Below are positions 36,901-51,146 of a DNA stretch of 64,000 nucleotides, piece after piece. The first letter of the stretch is position 1, and each line of letters starts with the position of its first letter. Made by a program: the position numbers and the translations under genes. Source of the stretch: Riptortus pedestris (Eukaryota; Arthropoda; Insecta; Hemiptera; Alydidae); NCBI GenBank assembly GCA_019009955.1, contig CM032233.1, positions 16,594,501 to 16,658,500 on the forward strand, read 5' to 3'. The notes under the pieces are model-generated. The model saw nothing but the letters and a program-made list of their open reading frames with translations. It did not search any database and was not told the DNA's origin.

Positions 36901-39900
36901 GATTTTTGTTCTTCTCGACCAACTGGAAATAAGTTTTCCTTGATAATATTGGTTAAGGGTAACAGATTTTTTTTTTGTTCTCATTACACTTTAGTCTATA
37001 AAAGATCAAATTTCACATTGATAGAATGAACAATAAAATAATTAAAATGGCTCAACAGTCCATGAACGACGAAGACATACTTAACACGTTCAGGACGGAC
37101 ATCAAAAATGTGGTCTATCCACAAGTACGGCACGGGGTCAATTGACCCCGTGGTGCAACTATCCACAAGGACGGCACGGGGTCAATCGACCCCGCACTTA
37201 TGTCCCCTTTTAATGCGCTACTACAATTCGAAAAATGATCTAAATTGCTATATTCAAACATTTTTTTACTCTTTGGACATCAAAAAATATATGGCAGTCG
37301 CAGGCCGTGTTTTCATCAATTTTTTGTTACGTGACTTAGAAATGAATATTTACCTTACATTTTTCACCTTGTCGGGAACTTTTTTTCTCCTTTGTGTGAT
37401 AATTTTGGTTATCAACAAAGGATTTTAATTTTTTTTATACTTTAAAATGGGTGAATATGATTTAACTTTAAATTACGACACATTACAATCAAAATTTATT
37501 AGTTTATAAAGATAAAATTACAAAATGAGAAAAACAAACTAGGAACTAGGAGTTTAGTTTAAACAAATAATTGGAAAATAAACATAATAAAGAAAAAATA
37601 TGAATAAACAAATAATTATTTTGTAATTAACAATTCTTCATTATCACAATGGTTAGGACATAGATTTATGGCAGTTGTTGAAGCATTGTAGACAAAGAGA
37701 CTTCATGTTGCACTCTTCACAATACGTTCTAACTTATTTGTCTGCTTCTTTAGAGGACAATGTTTTTCTTAATTTTTCGAAACACCCGGAACACTTTTTT
37801 AATAAAGCTAAATCCACTAATTGTCGGACACGTGATTTGCTCATTATACAGATTAATGTTTCGAAACGACAGCAAAAAGTAAACTGAAAGGGGAGGGACG
37901 CGTTCTGTCATTTATATAAGCCTTTGTAAATAACAGAACAAGCGGTTCACAGGAAAAGCACGGGAAATAACACAGGGCTGTATGAGCCCGTGCCGGACTA
38001 GAGCCCAAATACCACTCCCCAGGCCGGCACGGGGTCATAAAGCCCCGTGCATTTTTTCAATGATATACGACGTATTTTTTGGATTTGAAATGCATAAACG
38101 TACTATTTTTAATTATATTTACTAGTACAAAGCAAAAACCGTCAAAGTATTTTTTGAACATTTATCTTCAAAACCGACCCGTCCTGGGAGACAGTTACTC
38201 ACGGGGTCAATTGACCCCGTGCCGTCCTTAACGTGTTAAGTAAGTGAGAGTTTAAGTTGTCAGCTTGACATATTCTCCGCCATATTGTAGAGGCATTACA
38301 ACCAAGGATTCAAGCAGCTACTCAATTTTTCGACAATGCTACGTAGACACCTGGGGAACAGATAGAAGTCTAACCTCAAAGCTGAGTGACCGCACAGCTA
38401 AATATAATTTAGAGTGTGAATTTATACTTATAAAATAATTATAATTTATTGTCTGAAAGTTAGAAAGTCTTAGTTTTTTCATCATAGTATCAAAATGTTT
38501 AATTCCATAAAATGCAAATATCAGGACATAAAATTCTAAAGTATGGTGTAGCTAACTGCCTCTGTTGAAAGAAGAAATAAGCCAAGCTTCATTAATATTA
38601 AGTGTGGTGGGTAAGAAAATTATTTTTCCTCATTAAATGGACACAAAATCCCCCATAACTTAATTTTATTCATGTTTAAAATTATATTAAATAATTGTTT
38701 TATTTTTAGTGCCTTTTTAACAAATGCTGGAGATGAGCTTGCCGTATTGTACAATGATATTAGTGTTTTAGAGCAGCATCATGCAGCTTTGACTTTCAAG
38801 TTGACTCTTCGTGATGACCGAATAAATATTTTCAAAGGTGAGAAGAGTTTTTCATATCATTGTTTTGCTCACTTTCATTATGGCATTCACTTTCACTTTA
38901 ATCACCTCTCTGCTCATCGTGGTGGACTCAGGGATCTTGCCATTCACTCCCTATAAAAGTAACTAAGCTTGTAGGGGTGCAAATGCCTTCTGCATAGCAC
39001 CTTTTCAAATAAGTGGGAGGAATTTTGCGGCTAGACACTACAGTGTCATCCAATCCAAGCAATGCCGAGGCCATTATTTCACTCCCTTGTTGAACACACT
39101 AGCACACCCCTTCTGATGATGGATCAGACGTGCTATATCTGCCCACTGAGTGCATCTGGGTACTGGCTCCTGTTCAGCACTTTTGGACAGATTGCTAAAT
39201 ACATGCATTTACCTCTCACTTGTTCCAAGTGGATGCATCCTGGACAGCAACCCCACCTTGCTAGGAGGGTGCATGACTAAGAGGTACCAGGATTGTGTGT
39301 TGTCTCTATGTTGGCACTGCCCATGGTGAGTTTCTTCGCACATCAAGGGGTTAGGCTTCATTGCTTACCGCTATAATGCTAATAAATGAGTGTCTGACGT
39401 CCTCTGTTTTATTAGGGTGAGCAACTCTCCTTAGGCTGTTATTCAATTATTTTTGTATGTCTTATATTCCCTTTTGTTTTTTTAGCAGATTTCCCTTATG
39501 GGGAATTGACTAATGAGGTTGTACTCATTAAATGATATTTGAAAAAAAACTCTCCAAATTTCAGTCGTCCCTACCCAGGGAAAACACTCTAGCAGTCACA
39601 ATTTTTCTTTGATCAATACCAAACTCGATATTTAAACATTTTATGTAAAAGGAAAGTTCAAGTTCGTTAATAGCTGATATTGGACCTTCAGTGGGAGGGG
39701 AGGGGTTGAGGGAAATTTTAAAAATTCAAAATATCTCCATTATTACAGTTAGCATTGAAAAATTGTATAGACTTTTATTGCAAATTTAATTTTCTATAAA
39801 TAGTTGTTTATACTTTTTATCTTTCATAATGCACTGTTACTCATTTCATACTAACAATAAGATGTTATATCATGAACCACTGTATGACCAGTGTCTGTTT

Positions 39901-42900
39901 CAAAGTTTAAATACTAATTATTGTTTTCATTGGACTTCTACTATGTGAGATACATGCAAATACATAGTTTGATGGCAACATCAATTAAGATTTTGTGGTC
40001 TTGACTCTAAGAGTTTATTTGATGTATTATTGTATTTCTACTCGATATTTAACTGTTTCATTCAATACGAATGATTATATTAGTTAATGGATGAAATTTG
40101 ATTAGGAATAGGGGGGGGGTAGAGGGGAGGGAATTCAAAATATCTCTGTTATTAAGAGTTGGGTTGGAAAATGTTATAGAACCAATCTTGTTTAACTATT
40201 AATACACTACAATTGTTGTTCTATACATTTTTTTGTAACTGAAATATTAGGTGATTTATTCATACTTTCTTCGTTCAGCCTTCAGTAAAACTCCACTATC
40301 AATCATTGAATTTTTATTTAGAAATAGAAAATAGATGGTGAGATGAGATCTTCAAGGAATCATATTCCAGTGTGGGGAAAATCTGCTTAGTTTACACAGC
40401 CCTTGTTTGATGGACTTTATGTTTAGTAGTTACATTGCATATATGTGTTCTTTGTTCTATAATCTTGTTTCCATCATTGTTTTTCTGCTGGCCAGAGTTC
40501 AGGACAGGTGGTGTTAATTATTTATTGAATGTTTAAAAAGATCAATACCCACGTAAGTTTAGCCTATTTTTTGAGAGCATGAGAGTGCATGCACAGGGCA
40601 CACCCTTAGAGGAGTGTCAAAGAAAGCTCTATTTGGTGCTTTCGTCCATTATGGTGACATCCAGAAATCAGCTCTGCAATTTTTTATTTGGCGATTGTAT
40701 GCTCCCTTGGGCTATTCTTTCTATTACTAAAGTTAAGTTTATTTAATCTCTCAGTCATATTCTGACTGAGCAATGCAGTAACTTAAATTCTGTTTGGTTT
40801 TCCTTTTACCTTTCTCTTCTATATCTTACCCTATGGTTCTATTCACAAAAATACCCCTTTCTACCACCATACAGCTCTGGATTTATGTACTGCAACTATT
40901 TCCTTTTTTCTATATTTCATATTTAGTAGCCTTCGCAGATATGTTTCACTTTATTATAGTAAACATGAAATCAAGTATCCTTATTAATATGAGTCTCCTC
41001 CTCATAAGTTTCCCCTCTCCTATAGATTTACTTCATAGTATTAGTTTACAACGAAGCAATTTCCATGAACCCTATAACCATGGCATATTTCATAGAAAGC
41101 ACTTTTTTCTTTATTTAGATTTCTGTATGACTATTCTAGCTCACCAAGTTGGTACCACAATAGTCTGTTTTGGGGATGGTTCTTCTTCTACCAGTAAAAA
41201 ATATAATTCTTTCCTATTTATATTTTTTTACTGCTCTCCATCATCATGTGGATAGGCTATTACATTGAGGTTCAAATTAGATAATAAAGTATGCTAAATT
41301 AACATAATAATATTGACTTTGCAATCTGCGAAAGAACTAGCCTGGCATTTTCAAACCAACTTAGCCCTCCAACCAGTCCCCCAATTGATTCATGCTCAAT
41401 CAGCATTAGCATGCATTTCTTTGAAGGTTTCAGGAAACAGACCTATCAACAGGTAGGTATGATCTGGTAATCATACTAATAATGAAAAATTAGTGCCTCA
41501 CTTCTGGGGTTTGAACTTACCAGTGCCATAGCCACAAGCCCAATATTCCACCATTGCGCTTCTCCCACCCAAGTAACTAAGTGACTCCTTATAAATAAAT
41601 GATTGAAGATGTAAGTGATGTAGAATGTAATTTCTGAAATGAATTAATTACTCATATTCATTTTAGCTTTGGATCGAAAAATGTACACCTCAGCAAGGGC
41701 ATGCATTATTGACATGATATTGGCAACAGATATGTTCAAACATTTCGAACATTACACTAAATTTGTTACAGTGTTTAATAAACCTGCTGAAGAAGGTCCT
41801 AGTACAGAACAAAAGGTAATTTTTAAAATATCTCATTTAGTGTGGCATTTCATTTATTAAGCATTAACTGTTTGAAACAGGTCTATATTTTGTTTACTGA
41901 ATATTCCTAGTTCTTCTTTTTGGAACAAAGGAGTTTTCAAATATTGAATTTATATACAATATAATAACTAATAAAATTTCTTATGAAATTTATCCTGATA
42001 AACCAGTATCTTAATAATAAACTTATAGCCTATACTTATGAACGACTTTATCTTACTATTTCAATACATATAATCCTGTAGTTTCATTTATTTGCTTTAA
42101 TGATTGTAAAATCACCTAGCCGTGGGCACTTTAAAATAAATAATGCTTTCAAACTGTTTCTACTCAAATTAAACTCTCTTCTTGCCATTTTTCTTCAATA
42201 TCTATAACCAATATACAATTCAATATATATTGAAAGATATACAAATCAATATTCAATATATATAACCAACATAACTAATATAATGCAAAATATTATTTAT
42301 ATTTGTATATCTTCTGAACTGTCCCTAAGAATTCTGCGGGATAGATTTTTTTTTTGTTTCTTCCATTCATTAATGCTTGGCCTTCCTTACCAGAACTAGG
42401 AATTATTGTTTACAATATAGACCATATTTCCACTAGGAACTTATCAAAGAATGCATCTGAGAAGCTAATGGTAACATGCAGACACTGCCACTATAATGAA
42501 GTATTTATTAAAAACAATTGTATTTTATATATTTGATGTGTTTATTCTTTCTTTATCATAAAAATTAAAATAGATATTGCTATATGTAATTTCTTACTTT
42601 TTAAAGTATCCTGTCTTCAATTTGAAATAAAATGCACTTTTCAATTTGAAAATTAATTAATCTTTAAGGAGTAAAAAATAATGTATTTTTGATCTATATA
42701 TATACACACAATCACATACACACACACCAAGAAATACCGGTTTTGAAATAAAATATAATCTATTTTACAAAAATAATATATCACATAACCATAAAACAAA
42801 AATAAATATGCTTCAAACAACCCAATCACAAACATAAATATTTTGAGAAAAGCCTATCTTCTGCCCAAATTTATTAAATCTATAAAAAAATATTCTTTTT

Positions 42901-45675
42901 TAAAAAATAAATTAAATAACTTCAGGTCTGGAGGATGGTTTTTTACACAAGATATAAACCAACAAAAAAGTTTAGCATAAAATAAAACTCCAATATTCTT
43001 ATAAGTCAAAATATAAATTATGATCAGGTATATTGTCTCTTTAAGACCAAGTAAAGTTTGTCATCATTTGTAAAGCATGTCAATAAATTAAAAATGCATA
43101 TTATATATTTAGTGTGTTATTTATTATTATTATTATTATTTATTAACGTCCACTTTTTGCAACTTAGGCTAATCGGGACGGGTTATCTACAGGTTACCAC
43201 CCTTTTCTAGCCAGGGTGGGATTTTAGGACATTATTTAATGAATTTCGTCACTAAATAATTTCCTTTGCCCAGGCAAGAATTGAACTCGCCACTCTAGGT
43301 TTACCATGTGAGATAAAGGTCAACGCTTTAACTCGCATGGCTAACCTGAGCCCCTAGTGTGTTATTAAAATTGTTAACACAATTACTTTATTATATATAA
43401 TTACTAAACTGATCATTTTTTTGAAAATGTATTCATTAAATATAAGATTTTTTGTTTACAATGAATGTGTAATTAAAATAATTAAATTAATAATATGTAA
43501 AAAAATAATTGACTTAATATTAGTAACTTTGTTATGCAAAATCTAAAATATATATATTTTAAATATAATTATACTAGCTAAGGTACCCATCTTCACTCGG
43601 GAAATCTTTAGAGATTGAATGATGATGGTATTTTTATGGGCAAGGCTTCAGTCTGTACCACTACACTTCCCGTCTGGACATATAGTTTTCCCCGTAAGGG
43701 TCAGGTAGGGGACTTATAGAATAGAAATTTTAGTTTTGAAGAATAAATGAAAATAAGTTCCTAATCAACCTCTTACCACTGTTTGATACACCGTGAAGAA
43801 TTCAAATCATAATCATCAATTAAATATCTTCTATTGCATACATATTTCCTGTCAAAACCAATCTGAGCGCACATTGTTTGAGCTTAGTTATATACATAAC
43901 ATTATATAGATAATAGTAAATGTGAGTAGACAGGAATTCCAATAATTCCAACATTTCTGACGAAGTAAGTTAACACGATTAACTGTGTTAGTCTCCCAAT
44001 AACTTCCGCTCCTTCTTGAGTGTTATCAACATTGCTTTTCTTTAATTATTTATTCAAAACATTAAAAAATTCGAATTTTCTAGTAATTTATATACCTGGT
44101 GTAAATAAATAATAGTGGTACCCTAAAAATAATTTAATTTATATTCTAAACGTGAGATGTGGGGGAGAGATTGTAAGCCTCCATGTGTACTAATAAAATT
44201 GTTGACTCCCACTATAGTTTTTAGCCTATATCTCATGTATACTATGTTGTACGATAAAAGTGAACATAAAAAATTTACTCTAAATAACAAAATAAACACC
44301 TTGTGCATGTATACCGAAAAAACCATAGGAAACGAAGGCGGTGATTTTTCATATGATGCCTTTCTTACGACCCCCACTCCTGGTCATCCCTAGAAATTTT
44401 GATGTAGCGTCATCATGAAAGAGTTAATGCTAATACACATACCGAGTTTTGTTAAGTTCAGTTCAATCTTTAGTGCCCAATGAAATTGTTTACTCCTGCT
44501 TTAGTTTTTAGTGTATATCTCGTTTATACTTTGTTACATGATAAAAGTGTATATATTAAAAGTTATTCTAAATAACAAAATAAACAACTTTTTTTATGTT
44601 GATGTTTGCTAGAAAACCAATAGGAAACAAAATATTCCTATTTTACATTTCAGGCTTTCCTTATAACCCCCACTCCTGTCCGTTCCTAGAAAGTGTAATA
44701 TATCTTGTAATAATGGAGGAGCCAATGCTAACTCACATACAGAGATTTGTTAAGCTCGGTTCAATGGTTAGTGCCTCATAAATTTGTTAACTCCCACTTT
44801 AGTTTTTAGTGTATATCTCATTTAAACTTTGTTATACGACAAAAGTATGTATTAAAAAAGTTACTCTAAATAATAAAATAAACTACTTTTGTTATGTGCA
44901 TATTTGCCGAATACCAATAGGAAACGAAATATCGTTATTTTTAATTTCAGACCTCCCTTACAACCCCCACTCCTGTTCATACCACAGAATATTAGCATAG
45001 CCTATAGTCTAAGTTGGGTTAAATGTAATATACATACCAAGTTTCATAAAATTCGGTTTAGCCGTTTATGCGTGAAAAGGTAACAAACATACAAACACAC
45101 ACCAAAGCCACAATACGCAGATATCATGTCTATGTGACATGAAAAAGTACCGTCAAATTTTGAGAAAAAAATCTATGTAAAGACAGAGGCTACCATTTTA
45201 TATATATAGTTTGTACATATGCTATTGTGTTTTTTAGCATTTAATGGAAATAAATAAATTTCATTGTTTCTGTCATAAATATCAACTCAACTGAAAAATA
45301 TTCAATGTTGATATTTTTAGGCATAAATTTATTTTTACTATTATTTCCCTTTTCTTTCAAATCAACCACAATGATTTTTATATTAATCCAGTGAACGTGT
45401 AGTTAAAAATAACCATTAAAACAATTTTTTGGCTTTTCATCACTTTGTTTCATAATTTTTGTAAATTTTAGTTTCAGAAACAGGAAAATCAATGCGAGAT
45501 TGAAAGTGGCATAAACCCTGAAGACCTGATGTTAATTAAAAGAATGCTAATAAAATGTGCCGATGTTTCAAATCCAACAAGACCTCTTAATTTATGTAAA
45601 CAGTGGGCAAAAAGAATAGCAGAGGAATATTTTGCTCAGGTAAATGTTTATTATAATTCTACCTTTGTGTGTATG

Positions 45676-45726
<51 letters not shown>

Positions 45727-46898
45727 GTATATATATTTGTTTTATTTCCTTCCTGAAGTAACCCTTCAGGAAGGGATTTATTAGCCACATGTCCCGTACA
45801 ACAATTTGTACGTAACGTGTGCTTGATACATTTTTTTAACAATGAATAAAATGAAATATTTGTAAAATAAAATTATTTACAACAAAAAGAAAAGAAAAAC
45901 AAAAACAAATTTAGGTTTCAATGAGGAATAAATAATTAATTTAACTGTATTTCAGTATTAAATAGTTCAGGTAGTTATACATTTCTTCAGCAAATTGTTT
46001 TTATTACTTATGGTTTTTATAAAATAAAACTTTTTCCTCAACAGGCCAATTATCTTGTCGCCATTTTAATTTGGTTTTTAAGTCGTTTCTTTCGTCCGTT
46101 AGTTGTCTGCAGTCATAGAGCAAGTGTCTGTATGTCTGTTCAGTAGTAAAATCACAGTAACAGTTTGGTTGATCTGTTAGGCCAAAACGATTAAAATAAG
46201 ACTTTATTGTTCCATTTCCTGTTAATAATTGTGTCAAGTAATAGTCTGTTGATGTTGATTTTTGTCCTAAATACTCTTTAATGTCTGGAATAAATTGTTT
46301 TAGATGTTGTCTTTTTGTAGTCGTATACCATTTCTGTTGTCATTTGTTACTTGAGTCAGTAAGTAATTGTGTTTTTGTGTTATTTTGTTGTAGTATTCTG
46401 GAATTTTGGAATCTTTTGAGGCTGATTTTGCTGATAAATCAGCGAGCTCATTTCCCAAAATTCCAGAATGCCCTTTGATCCAGCAAAAGTGTATGTGTAC
46501 ATTATTTTGTTTAAGTCTTGTAAGTAACTGTCGAATTTTTTCTGTCAAAGGGTCATGAATTGTATAATTTTGAAGTGATTGTAAAGAGTTGTGGCTATCA
46601 GTGCCAATGTTGATGTATTTTGATCTGTGTGTAAATGTTGACTTTTTTTTTTATCTGACATATTGGAATGGATTAGAATTAGGATTAGTAGGGTTTATTT
46701 CAGCACTCAATTGCTCGGTTATTATGCCCCAGATTTTATTCAACACCCTTATAAAATTATTTATTATTTGGCATAGATCACTCTGAGTTTACTGCCATAT
46801 TTTTGTATTATGTTCAACAAGTTAGGTAATGTGCTTAACATGTTGGTTGCTTCAGATTACTACATAATGTGTAACAATATTCACTTACAACACAAAGT

Positions 46899-46936
<38 letters not shown>

Positions 46937-48773
46937 CTTGCGTATGCTTTTTTTTTCTCGAGCCTTACATACTCACACTTACATCTAACAATTTATAATA
47001 ATTTATATGTCCTCAGGCACACAGACACACTCTCTTACAAATACGTCATACTCCAAAGAAAAACTTCTAACATAATATCTAATTATAATACATAATCACA
47101 GTATTATCATTATATAACAAATTAACTTAAATTATGTGGTGTAATATTATATTTTATTATACAGATTGATATCTTTTAATAGATTTATCATTGCGTCTAT
47201 TGGTTTTTTTTGAATCTTGTATTGCTGCTGCTGCATTTCGAGGGACCCTTTGATCAGAGAAATACTTGTTTAGGGCTTGGCACTCCTCGATAATGTGTTG
47301 AATCGTAAGTAGCCCTCGGTAGGACTCATATTTTGGATGTGGCTCTTTAGTCAGCAAATGTACGTGAGTCGAATTTGTGTGTCCAATTCTCATTCTGGTG
47401 AGCACTACTTCTTCTCTATAACTTCCATGATTTCATATCTCTCACCTCATACATTTTTAGGGATGGCTCATTCATTACTCCAGCCTCCTTAGCAGCCTTA
47501 TCATTTCAGCCTAATATTTTTTTTTTAATGTTTATAATACATCTAAATAATAGTTGACTTTTTCAATGTGATTCCGGATTTATTAGGTTTTTGGATGCTT
47601 CGAATGGCAGAGAGAGAATCAGAGCAGATGAGGATTTTATTATTATAGCTATTGATGGCCAGATACAAAGCTGCAGCAAGAGCTTGTAATTCAGCAATGT
47701 AAATAGATGAGTGTGGGGGGGGGTGATTTATACTTCTTGGCAGTTCCTCTATAAATTATAGTCCACCTGACATTATTTTTGTTTTTGGATCCATCGGTGT
47801 CCGTCATAATCTGTATATTTTCCCAAAATGCTGGTCATATTGATTTTTACTAAACTTATTTGTTTATTCTTTAGACTTAAATTAACTCTGGGAGGTGTGT
47901 GCATCCATAGGGGTTTATCCTGGCTGAAGTCTGCTTCTTCAATAATAACTTATTGTATTTCTTTTGTGAGTCGTCTTGGCCTGATTCCTAGTGATGCAGT
48001 GCGTCATTGATTCCTAACGTGCAGTACCATATATGTAGGCTGAAAAAGTGTGTTATATGCAGGATTTGAGGGCTGTAGTTTCATTTTAGCAACGTATGAT
48101 TTTATTACTTCTTGCCTTCTGAAAACTTAACTTCTTTTTATTCCTGTAAGAAGGATATTTTCCAGGAGTAGGAGGTGGCTGGTTTTTGCTAATGAGTACA
48201 CTTGACAGACATAGTTGAGCTTGGGATTGGACAAGGCTCATGTATAACATGGTCATTGCTTTGCAGACCACACTCCAGAATGTGTTTCCTAGAAATTCCA
48301 TAATGTTGAGTCTTTTAAGGCATTCTGCTCAAATATACATAATGTGGGAACCCCATGTTAATTTTGTGTCGAGGACTAAGCCTAAGAACTTAGCTTCTTC
48401 TTCAAAAACTAGCGCTTACCCATTCAGGGTCAACTCTGGCTTTTCACTCGGTGTCCTTTTACGAAATAACTGGAGAAATGTGGACACTCTGCAGAAAAAC
48501 GATGGTGATTGGCTTCCGACCAGGCCTGAAGGCTGTTCAGCACATTTTGCAATGTCCTTCTCATCCAATTGTGGCACATATATATAAAAATAGTCAGGTG
48601 ATCCACATAGAGAAATGACTAGACCCTAGTCATAGTGCAATAAGAATGTATAATAGTCTATAAATATATTTAGTCTTGCACTGAGGAAGAGAAAATAAAG
48701 ATTCTCGAAATATTGGCATAAACTAAGATTCATTTCACCAACATTGACCAAAACTCCGAAAAGAACAACACAC

Positions 48774-48826
<53 letters not shown>

Positions 48827-51099
48827 CTATTACCGCTCTAGCGGTCGCAATTATTATTTAATCGTTACCAAACTCGATATTTAGTCATTTTATGTAAAAA
48901 GAAAGATTTTCGTTAATGGCTGAAATCGGACCAGGGGAGGGGAGGATTTTCGTAATATCTCCGTTACCATACGTCAGATCAAACAATTGTATAAAACCAA
49001 TGTTATTGCAAATTAAATTTACTATAAATATTGTTCTATACATTTAACCTCTATCTTTAATATTAACCGAGATATTTGCATTTTTATTAATTGTAACAGA
49101 CGAAATGTAATCGGCTATCTTCGGGTCTAGTCGTAAGTTTCCGTCAAAAGCTAGTTCGGCCGTTTCCGTAACTGTTTGACTCAAAATTTCTCTATTGTAA
49201 AACTTCACGTGGGAAATCTGCTTAGTGTACGCAGCCCCTGCGTGACAGACTTATCTAACAGTTTGGATAGGCAGCTGGTCAGAGATATCTGCTTATAGCT
49301 ATTGCGACTATATTTGTTTTTATCTGGTTTCATGATGGGGATGATTATAGAGTCCCTCCAGCTTTGAGAATTTGCCATGAACCCGTATTTTATTGAACGG
49401 GCTTAATATAATGTTTTTTCCTGGATGGAATAGTTTTTTAATTATTTGGTTATGCACTTTATCTAGTATTGGAGGAGTTGGTTTTAAGTAATCTATTACT
49501 GATTGGAGTTTCTGGAATTTGTTTTCCTGCTCTCATATATCTCTGAAGTCAACCTCATCAGGATGGATTGGGACTATATGGTGGGTCAGCATTTGAGATT
49601 TCTGCAAAATGGATGAAAAAGTGTTTTACAATCTCGTGGGCAGTGATTACTTGGTTTAGAATATTTAATATCTGAATTACTGTGGTGTGTTTCCCAATCA
49701 TACTATGAATTTTTTGCCAAACTTGTTCAATTGGTGTACACATGCTAATTGCCTCTACATATGCTATCCAGGAATTCTTCTTTTTTCTGATTTACAAGAT
49801 TTCGGACTGTTGCTTTGCAGTGTTTTTATCTCATTAAGTAGTAACCTTTGTTGGTAATCACTGGAATGTTTTAAGTGCCTTGTTCTTGAATTTTATTGCT
49901 TGATGACAGTATTCATCAAACCAGGATGCATAGTTTGGTATAGGATGGGACCTTTGCCCCAACCTCCCTATTTACCAGACCTTGCACCCACCCAGTGACT
50001 ACCACTTATTCCGGTCTCTGCAGAACTCCATGAATGGAAAGAAATTCCAAATGGAAGAGGACATCAAAAACCACTTGGATCAGTTTTTTAACAATAAATC
50101 CCAGACATTCTATGAACATGGCATTACACAGTTAGTGGAAAGAACGGGGAAAAGTCATATTAAATAATGGTCAATATATTGTAGATTAAAATAAATTTTA
50201 TATCTATAATTCACTGAGTTTTATTTCACCCGGGAAAACTTGAAAGGACTTATTTGCCAACCCAATAAATAGAAGAAAAAGCTGCTAAATAGCAAGACAC
50301 TATTGCCATCTTGGAAAAATGTTGTAAATAAAATAAATAAATAAATGTAGGTATATTCTATGACTTTATAATCCTCTGCTCTTGCTTTGATCCTTTCAGG
50401 TCAGCAGCTCCTACACGAATCCATTGGAATAGAGATAATATATGTCAATTTTAAATTATATGCAACATAACATTTTGAATATTTAATTTTATAGATGTAC
50501 AAGGAAGTCATATGGTGTCCATATAAGACTTTTTTATATGAGTAAAAATATTTTTAAAAAAAGTACCTAATAACATTGTATTGGTAATTAAAATGCTGTT
50601 TTCATTCAGAAATAGATTTTAGGAGATGGATTTATACAATTTGTATTGATTCCAAATTTATTTTTGGTTACCTTTACTAAGTAGTAAAATAATAATAATA
50701 ATATATATATATTTTTTTTTCTTTTCAGACTGATGAGGAGAAAGCAAAAAACTTGCCAGTTGTTATGCCACTGTTTGACAGGACAACATGTTCTATTCCA
50801 ATATCTCAAATGGGTTTCATGGACTATATTGTAAACAATATGTTTGAAGAATGGGACTGTAAGTAACTAAGACATTTTAATTTTAACTCTATTTAACTTA
50901 TGATTTTATTGATATTTTATAAGTCACTGATATTTTTAACAATGAAATTAGAATAATTTTGCTTAAAATTTAACTAAGCAACTAAAAAATATTTATTACA
51001 AATTGTATTAAATAAGCTATCATTTTAACCCAGCATATGAGTCAAGTCATTTTTTAAATGATGCCCACATTGTACTGTTTGCACTGATTAGGAAAGATT

Positions 51100-51146
<47 letters not shown>

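Larger units (their letters stand above)
46004..46640 (-). mobile_element. I-type non-LTR relic with RNase H
   Basis: On the minus strand: [12 protein letters not shown], then [20 protein letters not shown] (46548-46440), the DxxS and GHxG.xGNxxAD motifs of an RNase H domain, followed by a zinc knuckle [18 protein letters not shown] (46160-46100). RNase H followed by a C..C..H..C knuckle closes ORF2 of I-type elements. The RT part is absent. Confidence 0.85.
47150..49975 (-). mobile_element. Second I/Jockey-superfamily relic with RT and RNase H, interrupted
   Basis: Minus strand from about 49975: pre-RT part ([40 protein letters not shown]), RT start ([30 protein letters not shown], 49370-49270), then an interruption by an (AT)n tract and a family Y piece (about 48770-49260). 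It resumes with [34 protein letters not shown] (48380-48340), RNase [17 protein letters not shown] and [13 protein letters not shown] (47690-47590), and ends [15 protein letters not shown] with a knuckle (47400-47280). Many stops. Confidence 0.85.

Noticed and set aside
37108..37428. 106-codon plus-strand frame at the left end of the piggyBac MITE
   Set aside because: It reads through terminal repeats and palindromes; the true remnant of coding is on the minus strand near 37700.
40794..41255. 153-codon open frame, one of the longest unexplained in the window
   Set aside because: Composition is Phe/Leu/Ser/Tyr-rich as expected from pyrimidine-rich DNA; no domain, no splice context, lies within a PDE8 intron.
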